From the NCBI GenBank assembly GCA_024642025.1, contig JAHEBY010000002.1, forward strand, positions 15,093-24,816: DNA of 9,724 nt, read 5' to 3'. Shown piece after piece: positions 1 to 6,991 of this stretch. Below the pieces are notes generated by a model. The model was given only the letters and a program-made list of their open reading frames with translations. It did not search any database and had not been told where the DNA came from. The position numbers and the translations under genes are program-made. How positions within the stretch are numbered: the stretch's first letter is position 1; each line of letters begins with the position of its first letter. This stretch comes from Comamonadaceae bacterium (GTDB lineage: Bacteria; Pseudomonadota; Gammaproteobacteria; Burkholderiales; Burkholderiaceae_C).

Positions 1-1131
1 GCTTTTGGGTCGCAGGCTGTTAGCAATGTGTCCCTCGGTTCCAACCAGTCGGAAGTTTCGAGTTACTTGCTCGCGCCCTATGTTCGTGGTCATTTTGGTG
101 AAACAGCTACCTACGAGGCGCGATATGAACGAGTGGTAACCTCAAGTGATGCTTCAGCGGTTTCAGATGTGACTACCGGTGATAGCAGTTTCAAGGCGAA
201 GGGAGTTAGGGCCTTTGGGTCCCTTGGGTGGTCAGCTGATTTGAGTCGACAGAGCGTAAAGTACAGCGTGGGTCGATCAACCGAGGCTGACCGCATAAAT
301 TTTGGACTTTCCTACCCGCTAAGCGCACAAGTCGAATTCTTCGGTAATTTGGGGTGGGAGGCTAATAATTACACTACCTTCAATAAAGAGCAATACACCA
401 CAAGTGGTTTGGGGGTTATCTGGTCTCCGTCAGAATTAACCAAGGTGTCAGCGTTCGGAGAACGTCGCTCATTCGGGATTGCACACAACATCAGCGCCGA
501 ACATCGAACCGCCCGGACCGCATGGAAATTTTCGGACACGAGAGATGTTGCAGCAACCCCGAATCAGGTCGGAATTGCAAGCCGTGGGGCAGTCTACGAT
601 CTATTATTTGCTCAATTTGCAACTATCCAACCCGATCTTGTCCTGCGCGCCCAATTGGTAAATGCCTATTTGCAGGCCAGCGACATAAGTCCGAATACAA
701 ATACCACTGGCAGCTTTTTGATTTCAGCCCAGGCACTTCAGCGCCGTCAAGACTTTTCATTTGCTCTACTTGGAGTGAGGGACACTATTACGTTTTTCGC
801 GTCGCGAAGCGAGACCAGTCGCCTCGATCCATTGTCTGCGGTTACCGATGACTTCACATCCTCCCAAATTGTTCGCCAAAGAGGGTTCAGCGTGAACTAC
901 GCCCACCGATTGTCACCCGATTACTCGTTGGGAGCGCTTGCGTCCCAACAACACAGCGTCGGCTCGCTGAGTTCGCAAGACACAACATTGCGCACGATAT
1001 TGATTAACTTCGTGGCAAAACTGGGTAAGCAATCTTCAGCGTCACTAGGTCTGCGTCGGACAGTATCAGGTGGTGCTGGGAGTGTGTACTCTGAGACCGC
1101 AGTGACGGCCAATTTGAATGCGCGTTTTTAA
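1..1131 (+). CDS. XrtA/PEP-CTERM-associated outer membrane beta-barrel protein (TIGR03016-like), 5' partial
   Basis: The frame is open from base 1, so the gene almost certainly starts upstream; the GTG at 28 is only the first possible start inside the window. About 376 residues are visible, against roughly 450-500 for the family. The protein has alternating polar and hydrophobic strands rich in Ser, Thr, Tyr and Gly, as in an outer-membrane beta-barrel, and ends in N-A-R-F with a terminal Phe, the usual BAM recognition residue. Family-like stretches include V-I-W-S-P-S-E-L-T-K, the A-E-H-R-T-A turn and V-R-Q-R-G-F-S-V. The family sits in exosortase A exopolysaccharide loci and is thought to act at the outer membrane, perhaps in polysaccharide export; that role is inferred. 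Only three bases separate its TAA from the next ATG, which indicates an operon. The missing N-terminus would carry the signal peptide. Confidence 0.85.
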   Translation, partial: AFGSQAVSNVSLGSNQSEVSSYLLAPYVRGHFGETATYEARYERVVTSSDASAVSDVTTGDSSFKAKGVRAFGSLGWSADLSRQSVKYSVGRSTEADRINFGLSYPLSAQVEFFGNLGWEANNYTTFNKEQYTTSGLGVIWSPSELTKVSAFGERRSFGIAHNISAEHRTARTAWKFSDTRDVAATPNQVGIASRGAVYDLLFAQFATIQPDLVLRAQLVNAYLQASDISPNTNTTGSFLISAQALQRRQDFSFALLGVRDTITFFASRSETSRLDPLSAVTDDFTSSQIVRQRGFSVNYAHRLSPDYSLGALASQQHSVGSLSSQDTTLRTILINFVAKLGKQSSASLGLRRTVSGGAGSVYSETAVTANLNARF

Positions 1132-1134
1132 CCC

Positions 1135-2241
1135 ATGTATGAAGCATATTACGGGTTAACTAGCAAGCCCTTTCAACTCAATCCCGACCCGAGTTTCTAT
1201 TTCAGTAGCAAGCAGCATCGGCGTGCAAAGGCTTACCTTGAGTACGGGCTGCAGCGAAATGAAGGCTTCATTGTTATCACCGGTGAGGTTGGGGCTGGCA
1301 AGACTACGATTGTCAGAGGACTTATTGCCAGTCTGGACCCGGACAAAGTCGTTGCAGGGAATCTTGTCACTACCCAGCTCGATGCTGATGATACGCTGCG
1401 CATGGTCGGGGCTGCATTCGGTGTAAAGGTCAATGACCTATCGAAGGCTGAGGTATTGATGGCTCTTGAAGCATTCCTTGTGAGCCAGACAAGTGAAGGG
1501 AAGCGTTGCCTGTTGATTGTCGATGAGGCACAGAATCTGGCGCCACGGGCGGTAGAAGAGCTGCGAATGCTTTCGAATTTCCAGATCGGACAGCAGGCGC
1601 TCCTACAGACATTTTTAGTGGGTCAGCCTGAGTTTCGCGCTATTTTGCAGAGCCCTAATATGCAACAGCTCAGACAGAGGGTAACGGCAACCTGTCATGT
1701 TGGCCCGCTTGATCAGGATGAGACACGTGGCTACATTGAGCACCGTCTGAAATGTGCTGGTTCAACGGGGCGTCCAAGCTTCGACGTTCAATCGCTTGAA
1801 AGAATTTTTGAAAAATCTGACGGGATTCCACGGAGGGTGAATTTGATCTGTGACCGTCTACTGCTCTTTGGGTATCTCGAAAACAAAGACTCTTTTGGCC
1901 TGGGAGACGTTGACGAAGTTGTCAAGGAAATCCACGACGAATCCGCGTTCCCTACTGCCAAAGAGGTGGACCCTCAGCTCGGTTGGGAAGATTCAAATAG
2001 TCAACATTTGACAGGCTTAAGGGCTATCGACATTGATCTCAGCAAGTTTCGCGTGGCGCCCGCACAGGCAAATGAACTTTCCAATCAAGTAAGAGGCTTG
2101 GGACTTGAGCAGTACGATGGTCGTTTGCGGCGCCTTGAGAAAAGCGTTCTGCGCGTGGAGCGCATAGAACTTGAAATCTTGGTTGTCCTTCAGAAGCTTG
2201 TTGCGGCTGTTTCGAAACCATCTCAGGCTAGTGATAAATGA
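1135..2241 (+). CDS. XrtA/PEP-CTERM system-associated ATPase (GspA/ExeA-like AAA, TIGR03015-like)
   Basis: A 368-residue AAA ATPase of the ExeA/GspA kind. The N-terminus M-Y-E-A-Y-Y-G-L followed by P-F-Q-L-N-P-D-P is characteristic of the family. The Walker A motif G-E-V-G-A-G-K-T is at residues 50-57, Walker B L-L-I-V-D-E-A-Q-N at about 126-134, a sensor-1-like L-V-G-Q-P-E-F near 161-167, and the arginine-bearing G-I-P-R-R-V-N near 230-236. All key nucleotide-binding residues are present. After residue about 275 comes a less conserved tail ending in a likely coiled coil (about 325-360) rich in Leu, Glu and Arg. No signal peptide or membrane segment is seen, so it is probably cytoplasmic. The family accompanies exosortase A polysaccharide genes and may energise assembly or export; its exact role is not established. 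Its TGA overlaps the ATG of the following wecB relic (ATGA at 2238-2241), showing that the two were once translationally coupled. Confidence 0.92.
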   Translation: MYEAYYGLTSKPFQLNPDPSFYFSSKQHRRAKAYLEYGLQRNEGFIVITGEVGAGKTTIVRGLIASLDPDKVVAGNLVTTQLDADDTLRMVGAAFGVKVNDLSKAEVLMALEAFLVSQTSEGKRCLLIVDEAQNLAPRAVEELRMLSNFQIGQQALLQTFLVGQPEFRAILQSPNMQQLRQRVTATCHVGPLDQDETRGYIEHRLKCAGSTGRPSFDVQSLERIFEKSDGIPRRVNLICDRLLLFGYLENKDSFGLGDVDEVVKEIHDESAFPTAKEVDPQLGWEDSNSQHLTGLRAIDIDLSKFRVAPAQANELSNQVRGLGLEQYDGRLRRLEKSVLRVERIELEILVVLQKLVAAVSKPSQASDK

Positions 2242-2926
2242 ATTTTTCAGGGTCAATTCGATGGGTTTTGTGCGCCTGTCCAAACTTTACGAAGTTGACG
2301 CCCAATGCGGATGTGATGGCGGCGCATATCCCGACCTTCCCTAGCGGATGATGGATACCTATTCAGTGAATACTCTCACGCCCTCAGGCATGGCCGCGGA
2401 TGGCGATTTATTGTCGATTTTCCCATGTTCGTTCGTGGCTGTTATTAGAGACGTGCCTGAGATTAACCGTGAAGCTGGTCAGCGCAGTTGCGACAGGGTG
2501 ATAGCCGAGGAAATCGGCCGGCTCCCAACCGACCTGATCTCTGACCGTTTGTACGCAAACGCGCTAACTATGCGGAATAAGCGGCTGTGCAAAGACATTC
2601 TTTCAGACCGTGCTTGTTTTACCGCCAAGAACATGATTGTCCCCGGTGATTTACAGTACGGAGGCACTGCACAGGGTGTACTGTGCCTTACCCTACGCGA
2701 AAACACCGAGCGGCCCATTAGTTTGGAGCAACATAGGAATATCTTTGTCGAGCGCAAATGCAATACCAATTCGGCTGGTGCTAAGAGCGTCCTGTACGAT
2801 CGAGGCAAATGGGGTCAGCTCCTAGAACATTGGGACAAAGATACAGGCGAACGCACTGTTTCAGATTTGTTTCAATGGTTGACCCAGAGCCAAACCGGTG
2901 TGGCGCTGAAATCTACGGGCACCTGA
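2238..2926 (+). pseudogene. wecB: Broken UDP-N-acetylglucosamine 2-epimerase (wecB type), frameshifted and internally deleted
   Basis: This is a relic of the non-hydrolysing UDP-GlcNAc 2-epimerase, which makes UDP-ManNAc for surface polysaccharides. A first piece (2238-2351, 37 codons, ATG overlapping the ATPase stop) contains P-N-F-T-K-L-T-P, the family's N-terminal P-N-F-M-K-x-x-P. It stops at TGA 2349-2351. A second piece in another frame (2348-2926, 192 codons, preceded by in-frame TAG 2342-2344) holds E-A-G-Q-R-S-C-D-R then A-E-E-I-G-R-L-P-T-D, matching H-V-E-A-G-L-R-S-F-D-R and P-E-E-I-N-R-x-x-T-D. It then jumps to V-L-C-L-T-L-R-E-N-T-E-R-P, the C-terminal signature, and ends with W-D-x-x-T-G-E-R. 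About 230 codons remain of some 370. The G-D-T-T region and roughly 130-150 central residues, including the catalytic His region, are missing. Family motifs carry substitutions (H to R, L to Q, N to G). An active enzyme is very unlikely. The second piece could be annotated elsewhere as a hypothetical protein. Confidence 0.85.
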
Positions 2927-2936
2927 GGCAACTGGC

Positions 2937-3797
2937 ATGGCACTTTCTATTACCAACGCCTTGACTATTGACGTCGAAGACTACTTCCAGGTTTCAGCAT
3001 TTGCTCCCTACATAGCCCGATCAGAGTGGAACACTCGGGAGTGTCGCGTCGAGCGCAACGTCAATGTGATTCTTGAGATGCTTGCCAAGCATAATACTCA
3101 GGCCACATTTTTCACCCTCGGCTGGATTGCCGAGCGATACCCCCAATTAATTCGGCAGATTGTGGCGCAGGGGCATGAACTTGCCAGTCACGGCTATGGC
3201 CATGAGCGCGTGAGCGACATGACCGAGGAGGCTTTTTTTGCCGACATCAATTTGGCCAAAATTATTTTGGAGGACTTAGCAGGTACCGAGGTGAGAGGTT
3301 ACCGGGCACCCAGCTTTTCCATTGGCACTCGTAACCCTTGGGCGTTCGATTACTTGGCGCGAGCGGGGTACAGTTACAGCTCCAGCATTTATCCTATCAA
3401 ACATGATCACTACGGCATGCCCGACTCCCCGCGTTTTGCCTACGAAGTGCGTCCGGGCCTGATCGAAATCCCCATCACCACACTGCGGGCTTTAGGGCGC
3501 AATTTCCCTTCAAGTGGCGGAGGATATTTTCGACTGTTGCCTTATGCCGTGTCACGTTGGATGCTGGGCCGTATCAACTCGGGTGAACGCGAGTCAGGCA
3601 TTTTCTATTTTCATCCTTGGGAAATCGACCCTGACCAACCCCGTATCGACGGCATCAGCAAGAAAACGCGCTTTCGGCACTACATCAACATAGACCGCAT
3701 GGAAGTCCGTCTGAATCAATTGTTGCGCGACTTCAGATGGGGACGAATGGACCACGTATTTCTCAATAAACTATCTAAAAATGCTGCTGTTGCCTGA
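2937..3797 (+). CDS. XrtA-associated polysaccharide deacetylase (DUF3473 type, TIGR03006-like)
   Basis: A 286-residue carbohydrate esterase 4 (NodB-type) deacetylase, expected to remove N-acetyl groups from a GlcNAc-type polysaccharide in a metal-dependent reaction. Motif 1 is T-I-D-V-E-D-Y-F at residues 10-17, with catalytic and metal-binding Asp; the metal-binding pair is in S-H-G-Y-G-H (His85, His89); R-G-Y-R-A-P-S-F-S-I at 120-129 is motif 3. A later F-Y-F-H-P-W-E-I-D-P at about 223-232 supplies the late His and begins the C-terminal DUF3473-like part typical of the exosortase-linked subfamily. The length is normal and all key residues are present. No signal peptide is seen. A GAGG at 2925-2928 stands eight bases before the ATG. 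The gene follows the wecB relic closely, which suggests the deacetylase survived the loss of its neighbour. Its 3' end overlaps the next gene by 17 bases. Confidence 0.93.
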   Translation: MALSITNALTIDVEDYFQVSAFAPYIARSEWNTRECRVERNVNVILEMLAKHNTQATFFTLGWIAERYPQLIRQIVAQGHELASHGYGHERVSDMTEEAFFADINLAKIILEDLAGTEVRGYRAPSFSIGTRNPWAFDYLARAGYSYSSSIYPIKHDHYGMPDSPRFAYEVRPGLIEIPITTLRALGRNFPSSGGGYFRLLPYAVSRWMLGRINSGERESGIFYFHPWEIDPDQPRIDGISKKTRFRHYINIDRMEVRLNQLLRDFRWGRMDHVFLNKLSKNAAVA

Positions 3798-4842
3798 GAA
3801 TTCAAAAATCAGTGTCAAACGGTTAGTGCTTGGAGATACCGCCAACGTAAAGCGTTGGGATGACTTTGTTTTTTCGTGCCCTACGGCGACCTTTTTTCAT
3901 CGCGCTGGTTGGCAAGACATTATCCAGAATGTTTTTCGGCATCAAACATATTTTTTATACGCTGAAGTCGATAGCACTATACATGGTGTGCTTCCCCTCG
4001 GCCACGTTGACAGCTGGTTGTTTGGCAGTTCACTCGCAGGTCTGCCTTTTGCGGTTTACGGGGGAGTCGCTGCTCTCAATCCCTCAGCTGCAGATGCACT
4101 GGAGCTGGAGGCTCAGCGTATCGCAGAACACCTAGGCGTCTCGTACCTCGAAATGCGAAACGTCAACCCACGGCACAATGATTGGCCTACCCAAAATTTG
4201 TACGTCACCTTTCGCAAAGAGATATTGGGCGATGAAGAGGCAAATATGCAAGCCATACCGCGCAAGCAACGTGCAATGGTTCGGAAGGGAATTAAGAACG
4301 GACTTGTCAGCGAAATTGACGGCACTGCGGATCGCTTCTTTGCCCTCTTTGCGGATAACGTTCATCGGCACGGTACCCCGGCTATGCCCAAGAAATACTT
4401 CGAGACATTGCAAGCAGTGTTTGGCACCGACTGCGAGATACTAACGGTCCTGGCGCCTGACGGTCGCGCTATAAGCAGCGTCCTTAGCTTTTATTTTCGT
4501 GATGAAGTCTTGCCCTATTACGCTGGCGACGACATGGCCGCCCGTGATCTCGGTGCCAACGACTTCAAGTATTGGGAGCTCATGCGACGTGCCTGCGCCC
4601 GCGGTCTAAAGGTTTTTGACTATGGTCGCAGCAAACATGGTACAGGTCCCTATGCATTCAAGAAAAACTGGGGATTTGAACCCAAACCACTGCATTACGA
4701 ATACTGTCTTTACAAGCGAGACGATATCCCGCAGAACAATCCCAGCAACGCAAAGTACAAGCTCATGATTGGTATTTGGCGTCGCATGCCCATTCGTTTG
4801 GCTAACTGGCTCGGCCCATTCGTTGTACGTAATCTTGGCTAA
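3781..4842 (+). CDS. FemAB-like acyltransferase, XrtA/PEP-CTERM system-associated (TIGR03019-like)
   Basis: A 353-residue member of the FemAB/GNAT-fold family (the family's better known members add amino acids to peptidoglycan cross-bridges). Supporting stretches are W-D-D-F-V near residue 23 followed by T-F-F-H-R-A-G-W-Q-D-I-I, E-M-R-N-V-N-P-R near 123-130, the basic I-P-R-K-Q-R-A-M-V-R-K-G segment at about 158-169, and the C-terminal F-D-Y-G-R-S-K-H-G-T-G-P-Y-A-F-K-K-N-W-G loop near 279-298, which is very typical of the exosortase-linked group. The substrate is unknown; acylation or aminoacylation of the exopolysaccharide or its precursor is plausible. The ATG at 3781 lies inside the deacetylase gene, giving a 17-base overlap and probable translational coupling. 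No signal peptide or membrane segment is seen, so it is probably cytoplasmic. Confidence 0.92.
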   Translation: MLLLPENSKISVKRLVLGDTANVKRWDDFVFSCPTATFFHRAGWQDIIQNVFRHQTYFLYAEVDSTIHGVLPLGHVDSWLFGSSLAGLPFAVYGGVAALNPSAADALELEAQRIAEHLGVSYLEMRNVNPRHNDWPTQNLYVTFRKEILGDEEANMQAIPRKQRAMVRKGIKNGLVSEIDGTADRFFALFADNVHRHGTPAMPKKYFETLQAVFGTDCEILTVLAPDGRAISSVLSFYFRDEVLPYYAGDDMAARDLGANDFKYWELMRRACARGLKVFDYGRSKHGTGPYAFKKNWGFEPKPLHYEYCLYKRDDIPQNNPSNAKYKLMIGIWRRMPIRLANWLGPFVVRNLG

Positions 4843-4844
4843 AT

Positions 4845-6092
4845 GTGTCCATGGGTAACCTCCTCTATCTTGTGCACCGGTTGCCGTATCCGCCCAACAA
4901 AGGCGACAAGGTTCGCTCGTACCATTTACTAAAGCATCTGGTTAAACGCCACCGTGTTTTTCTTGGCACTTTCGTGGACGATCCGGCTGACGAGGCCTAT
5001 GTCGACAAGGTTCGCCAGATCTGCCCTGAACTATATGTGGCGCGCTTGCACCCTCGCGCTGCGAAGCTGCGCAGCCTCAGTGGGTTGATCACCCACCAGG
5101 CTTTAGGCCTGCGTTATTATCAAAATGCTGGTTTGCAGGCTTGGGTAAACGAAACGCTAAGCAAGCATGCGATTGATTCGACCATCATTTTTTCGTCTGT
5201 TATGGCACAGTATCTTGATGCTGTCCAAGTAAATCACCCCCCCAAAATGTTGGTTGATTTTGTGGATGTGGACTCCGCAAAATGGACCCAGTATGCGGCC
5301 AGTCATCGGTGGCCCATGTCCTGGCTCTACCGCCGGGAGGGTGAGCGTTTATTGGCCTGCGAGCGCGCAATTGCTGCCCGCGCCCAACGATCCTTCTTCG
5401 TAACAGACAACGAGACTGCGCTTTTTCAACACATGGCTCCAGAATGTGCACAGCAGGTTGAAACCATGAGCAACGGCGTCGATGCCGATTTTTTCTCTCC
5501 TGACCCTAGCCGCGCTTCGCCCTTTACCGAAAGGAAATCAGATTCACCCCATATCCCACTAGTGTTTACGGGCGCAATGGATTACTGGCCCAATGTTGAT
5601 GCCGTTACCTGGTTCGCGAATGAAGTATTACCGAAGTTGGTACTAACTTTCCCAAATATTCTCTTCTACATTGTTGGGCGCAGTCCTCCCTCGTCCGTCA
5701 TGGCACTTGCGTCGGACAAGGTGCTCGTTACAGGTACCGTACCTGACGTGCGGCCCTACCTGCAACATGCTGCTGTGGTTGTAGCCCCGTTGCGCGTGGC
5801 CCGAGGGATCCAAAACAAGATTCTAGAGGCCATGGCAATGGCCCGACCCGTGGTGGCGTCGCAATTATGCTTGCAAGCCGTAGATGCGGAACACGGTTCA
5901 GAGCTTATTTCAGCCAAAGAGGCGACCGATTACGTTCGCGAGATTGAAAACTTGTTGAATTTCCCGGATCAAGCCCATGCCTTGGGTCAATGCGGGCGAA
6001 AGCGCGTAGTTACAAGCTACAGCTGGGAAGCTCACCTGAGTCGTATCGACCCGTATCTTGAGCCCTCGCTTGGGAACCCCCGTTTTCGATAG
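4845..6092 (+). CDS. XrtA/PEP-CTERM-associated glycosyltransferase, GT4-like (TIGR03087-like)
   Basis: A GT-B-fold glycosyltransferase of 415 residues. The N-terminal glycine-rich loop reads L-Y-L-V-H-R-L-P-Y-P-P-N-K-G-D-K-V-R-S-Y (about 7-26), the hallmark of this exosortase-linked family. The middle V-D-F-V-D-V-D-S-A-K-W (137-147) is also typical. The C-terminal donor domain has F-T-G-A-M-D-Y-W-P-N (241-250), V-T-G-T-V-P-D-V-R-P-Y (295-305) and A-R-G-I-Q-N-K-I-L-E-A-M-A (319-331), the nucleotide-sugar site. It probably adds one sugar to the growing exopolysaccharide repeat unit at the cytoplasmic face; the sugar cannot be told from sequence. The start may be the GTG at 4845, two bases after the previous stop, or the ATG at 4851, which gives a better fit to family N-termini; neither has a strong ribosome site. 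It is the last gene of the polysaccharide run here, followed by a 253-base gap. Confidence 0.92.
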   Translation: MSMGNLLYLVHRLPYPPNKGDKVRSYHLLKHLVKRHRVFLGTFVDDPADEAYVDKVRQICPELYVARLHPRAAKLRSLSGLITHQALGLRYYQNAGLQAWVNETLSKHAIDSTIIFSSVMAQYLDAVQVNHPPKMLVDFVDVDSAKWTQYAASHRWPMSWLYRREGERLLACERAIAARAQRSFFVTDNETALFQHMAPECAQQVETMSNGVDADFFSPDPSRASPFTERKSDSPHIPLVFTGAMDYWPNVDAVTWFANEVLPKLVLTFPNILFYIVGRSPPSSVMALASDKVLVTGTVPDVRPYLQHAAVVVAPLRVARGIQNKILEAMAMARPVVASQLCLQAVDAEHGSELISAKEATDYVREIENLLNFPDQAHALGQCGRKRVVTSYSWEAHLSRIDPYLEPSLGNPRFR

Positions 6093-6238
6093 CCTGTAGA
6101 AATAGTGCGCTTGGGCAACTGACCCCTCCACTATCTTCGAAGTAACCTCAAGTCCGGGTTGGTTTTCTTGTGATGGCAGTTAAGGGGTAGGGAATCGGTG
6201 GTGGGCGCGCCCTGATAGCTCAATAGAATTGGGTGTTA

Positions 6239-6254
6239 TGTGATTTAGTTCACG
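6239..6254 (+). promoter_or_regulatory. Candidate CRP-family operator (TGTGA-N6-TCACG)
   Basis: The two half-sites TGTGA (6239-6243) and TCACG (6250-6254) are separated by six bases. They match the CRP consensus TGTGA-N6-TCACA at nine of ten positions, and the flanking A before TGTGA also fits. The centre is at 6246.5. If transcription starts seven bases after the end of the TAGAAT box (about 6288), the centre falls at -41.5, exactly the class II activator position. The cognate regulator is unknown and could be a cAMP-CRP or a c-di-GMP-responsive Clp-like protein. The match is by eye only. Confidence 0.45.
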
Positions 6255-6272
6255 GGAAGGTTCATTCGGTGT

Positions 6273-6281
6273 TGCTAGAAT
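6273..6281 (+). promoter_or_regulatory. Extended -10 promoter element, TGC-TAGAAT
   Basis: TAGAAT matches the sigma-70 -10 consensus TATAAT at five of six positions and is directly preceded by TGC, an extended -10 (TGN). No acceptable -35 is found at 16-18 bases upstream, which suits an activator-dependent promoter using the CRP-like site just upstream. The predicted start near 6288 leaves a leader of about 58 bases before the ATG at 6346. Confidence 0.4.
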
Positions 6282-6332
6282 GAAAAAAAGGTGTAAGGTA
6301 ATGTAACGAGCATCGATTTAATTAGAGGATGC

Positions 6333-6338
6333 AGGGGA
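6333..6338 (+). promoter_or_regulatory. Ribosome binding site AGGGGA for the 6346 gene
   Basis: The AGGGGA lies seven bases before the ATG at 6346, a good distance. It supports that ATG as the true start. A second purine-rich GAGGA sits at 6325-6329. Confidence 0.5.
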
Positions 6339-6345
6339 TGTCAAA

Positions 6346-6948
6346 ATGACTGGTGACGATTGTGAGCAGACAGTGCAAAGCGAACAACAGGCGTTGAGCG
6401 CGCCCGCTTTGGCTCGCCGTCGGGCGCTGCTAAGAGGCGTCACGAAGGGCGCGACCGTACTGGGGGCCGGTGTTCCTTTGAAGACACTAGCTTCGCAATC
6501 GGTTTTTACCAATCCTGGGAAAGGTGGCGCGCCTGTCATTCGCTGCGGAATTTCCGGGATGACCTCGGGTGTTCACTCACGCGGTACCGTTACTTCCGTA
6601 TGCTCGGGGTATGGCCCCGGTTACTATAAAAACCGCGAAAATTGGCCGAGAAACGTGAACCCTGATGCAGCATGTTCCAGCCTATTTGCAAGGTGTCGAA
6701 TCACCGTGCCTGCCTCTTCAGGTTACGGCCAGAGAGCTGCAACCCTCTATGAGGTAATGAATAATTACTCCAGTAGTGATGAGTTCCACTGGATTACTGC
6801 TTGGTTGAATGCAATGGGCGGTGCCCCTAGAAGCTGGCACTTTCCTTATTCGGGCCAACAAGTTGTGAATTTTTATAACGGGACTGGTCCGTATCCAGCA
6901 GATAAGGCGCTGGATTTTTTCAAGACTTACATGGAAAAGCACATCTGA
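6346..6948 (+). CDS. Unrecognised 200-residue protein with Tat-like N-terminus; candidate substrate of the HPr-rel-A cassette
   Basis: I do not recognise a family. The N-terminal 20 residues are acidic and polar, then A-L-A-R-R-R-A-L-L-R-G (21-31) precedes a modestly hydrophobic Gly/Ala/Val/Leu stretch (31-49), resembling a twin-arginine (Tat) signal or a leader region, with a possible cut after L-A-S (48-50). The remainder is rich in Gly, Ser, Tyr, Trp, Asn and Pro and has four Cys (67, 86, 110, 117; another, Cys6, lies before the arginines), compatible with disulfides after export. The second half, from about 130, looks like an alpha-helical domain with aromatic patches such as H-W-I-T-A-W-L-N-A-M and S-W-H-F-P-Y-S. 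It sits directly before the PqqD-like gene (43-base gap), behind its own candidate promoter, so being the target or cargo of the three downstream enzymes is a reasonable inference. The start is supported by the AGGGGA site. The coding call is firm; the function is open. Confidence 0.8.
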   Translation: MTGDDCEQTVQSEQQALSAPALARRRALLRGVTKGATVLGAGVPLKTLASQSVFTNPGKGGAPVIRCGISGMTSGVHSRGTVTSVCSGYGPGYYKNRENWPRNVNPDAACSSLFARCRITVPASSGYGQRAATLYEVMNNYSSSDEFHWITAWLNAMGGAPRSWHFPYSGQQVVNFYNGTGPYPADKALDFFKTYMEKHI

Positions 6949-6991
6949 ATGAGCGGCAGTCAAAGTCGGTTTTAAGGGCAGGCGTCAGTAG

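Larger units (their letters stand above)
6093..6345 (+). other. Intergenic region between the exopolysaccharide genes and the HPr-rel-A cassette
   Basis: This is the largest gap between recognised genes inside the two gene blocks. It holds a perfect ten-base palindrome GGGCGCGCCC at 6203-6212 with no T-run after it, a CRP-like site (6239-6254), an extended -10 box (6273-6281) and a ribosome site (6333-6338). I see no convincing intrinsic terminator after the glycosyltransferase and no remnant of an exosortase gene. Confidence 0.6.

Noticed and set aside
2479..2808. A 109-codon open frame on the minus strand.
   Set aside because: It lies opposite the wecB relic, whose family motifs read on the plus strand; no motif or ribosome site supports the minus frame.
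6144..6168. AACC and GGTT followed by GGTTTTCTT, considered as a terminator for the polysaccharide operon.
   Set aside because: The stem is only four base pairs and the T-run is interrupted; too weak to report.
6203..6212. Perfect palindrome GGGCGCGCCC, considered as a terminator or operator.
   Set aside because: There is no loop, no T-run and no second copy; such a short GC palindrome alone is not evidence of a function.
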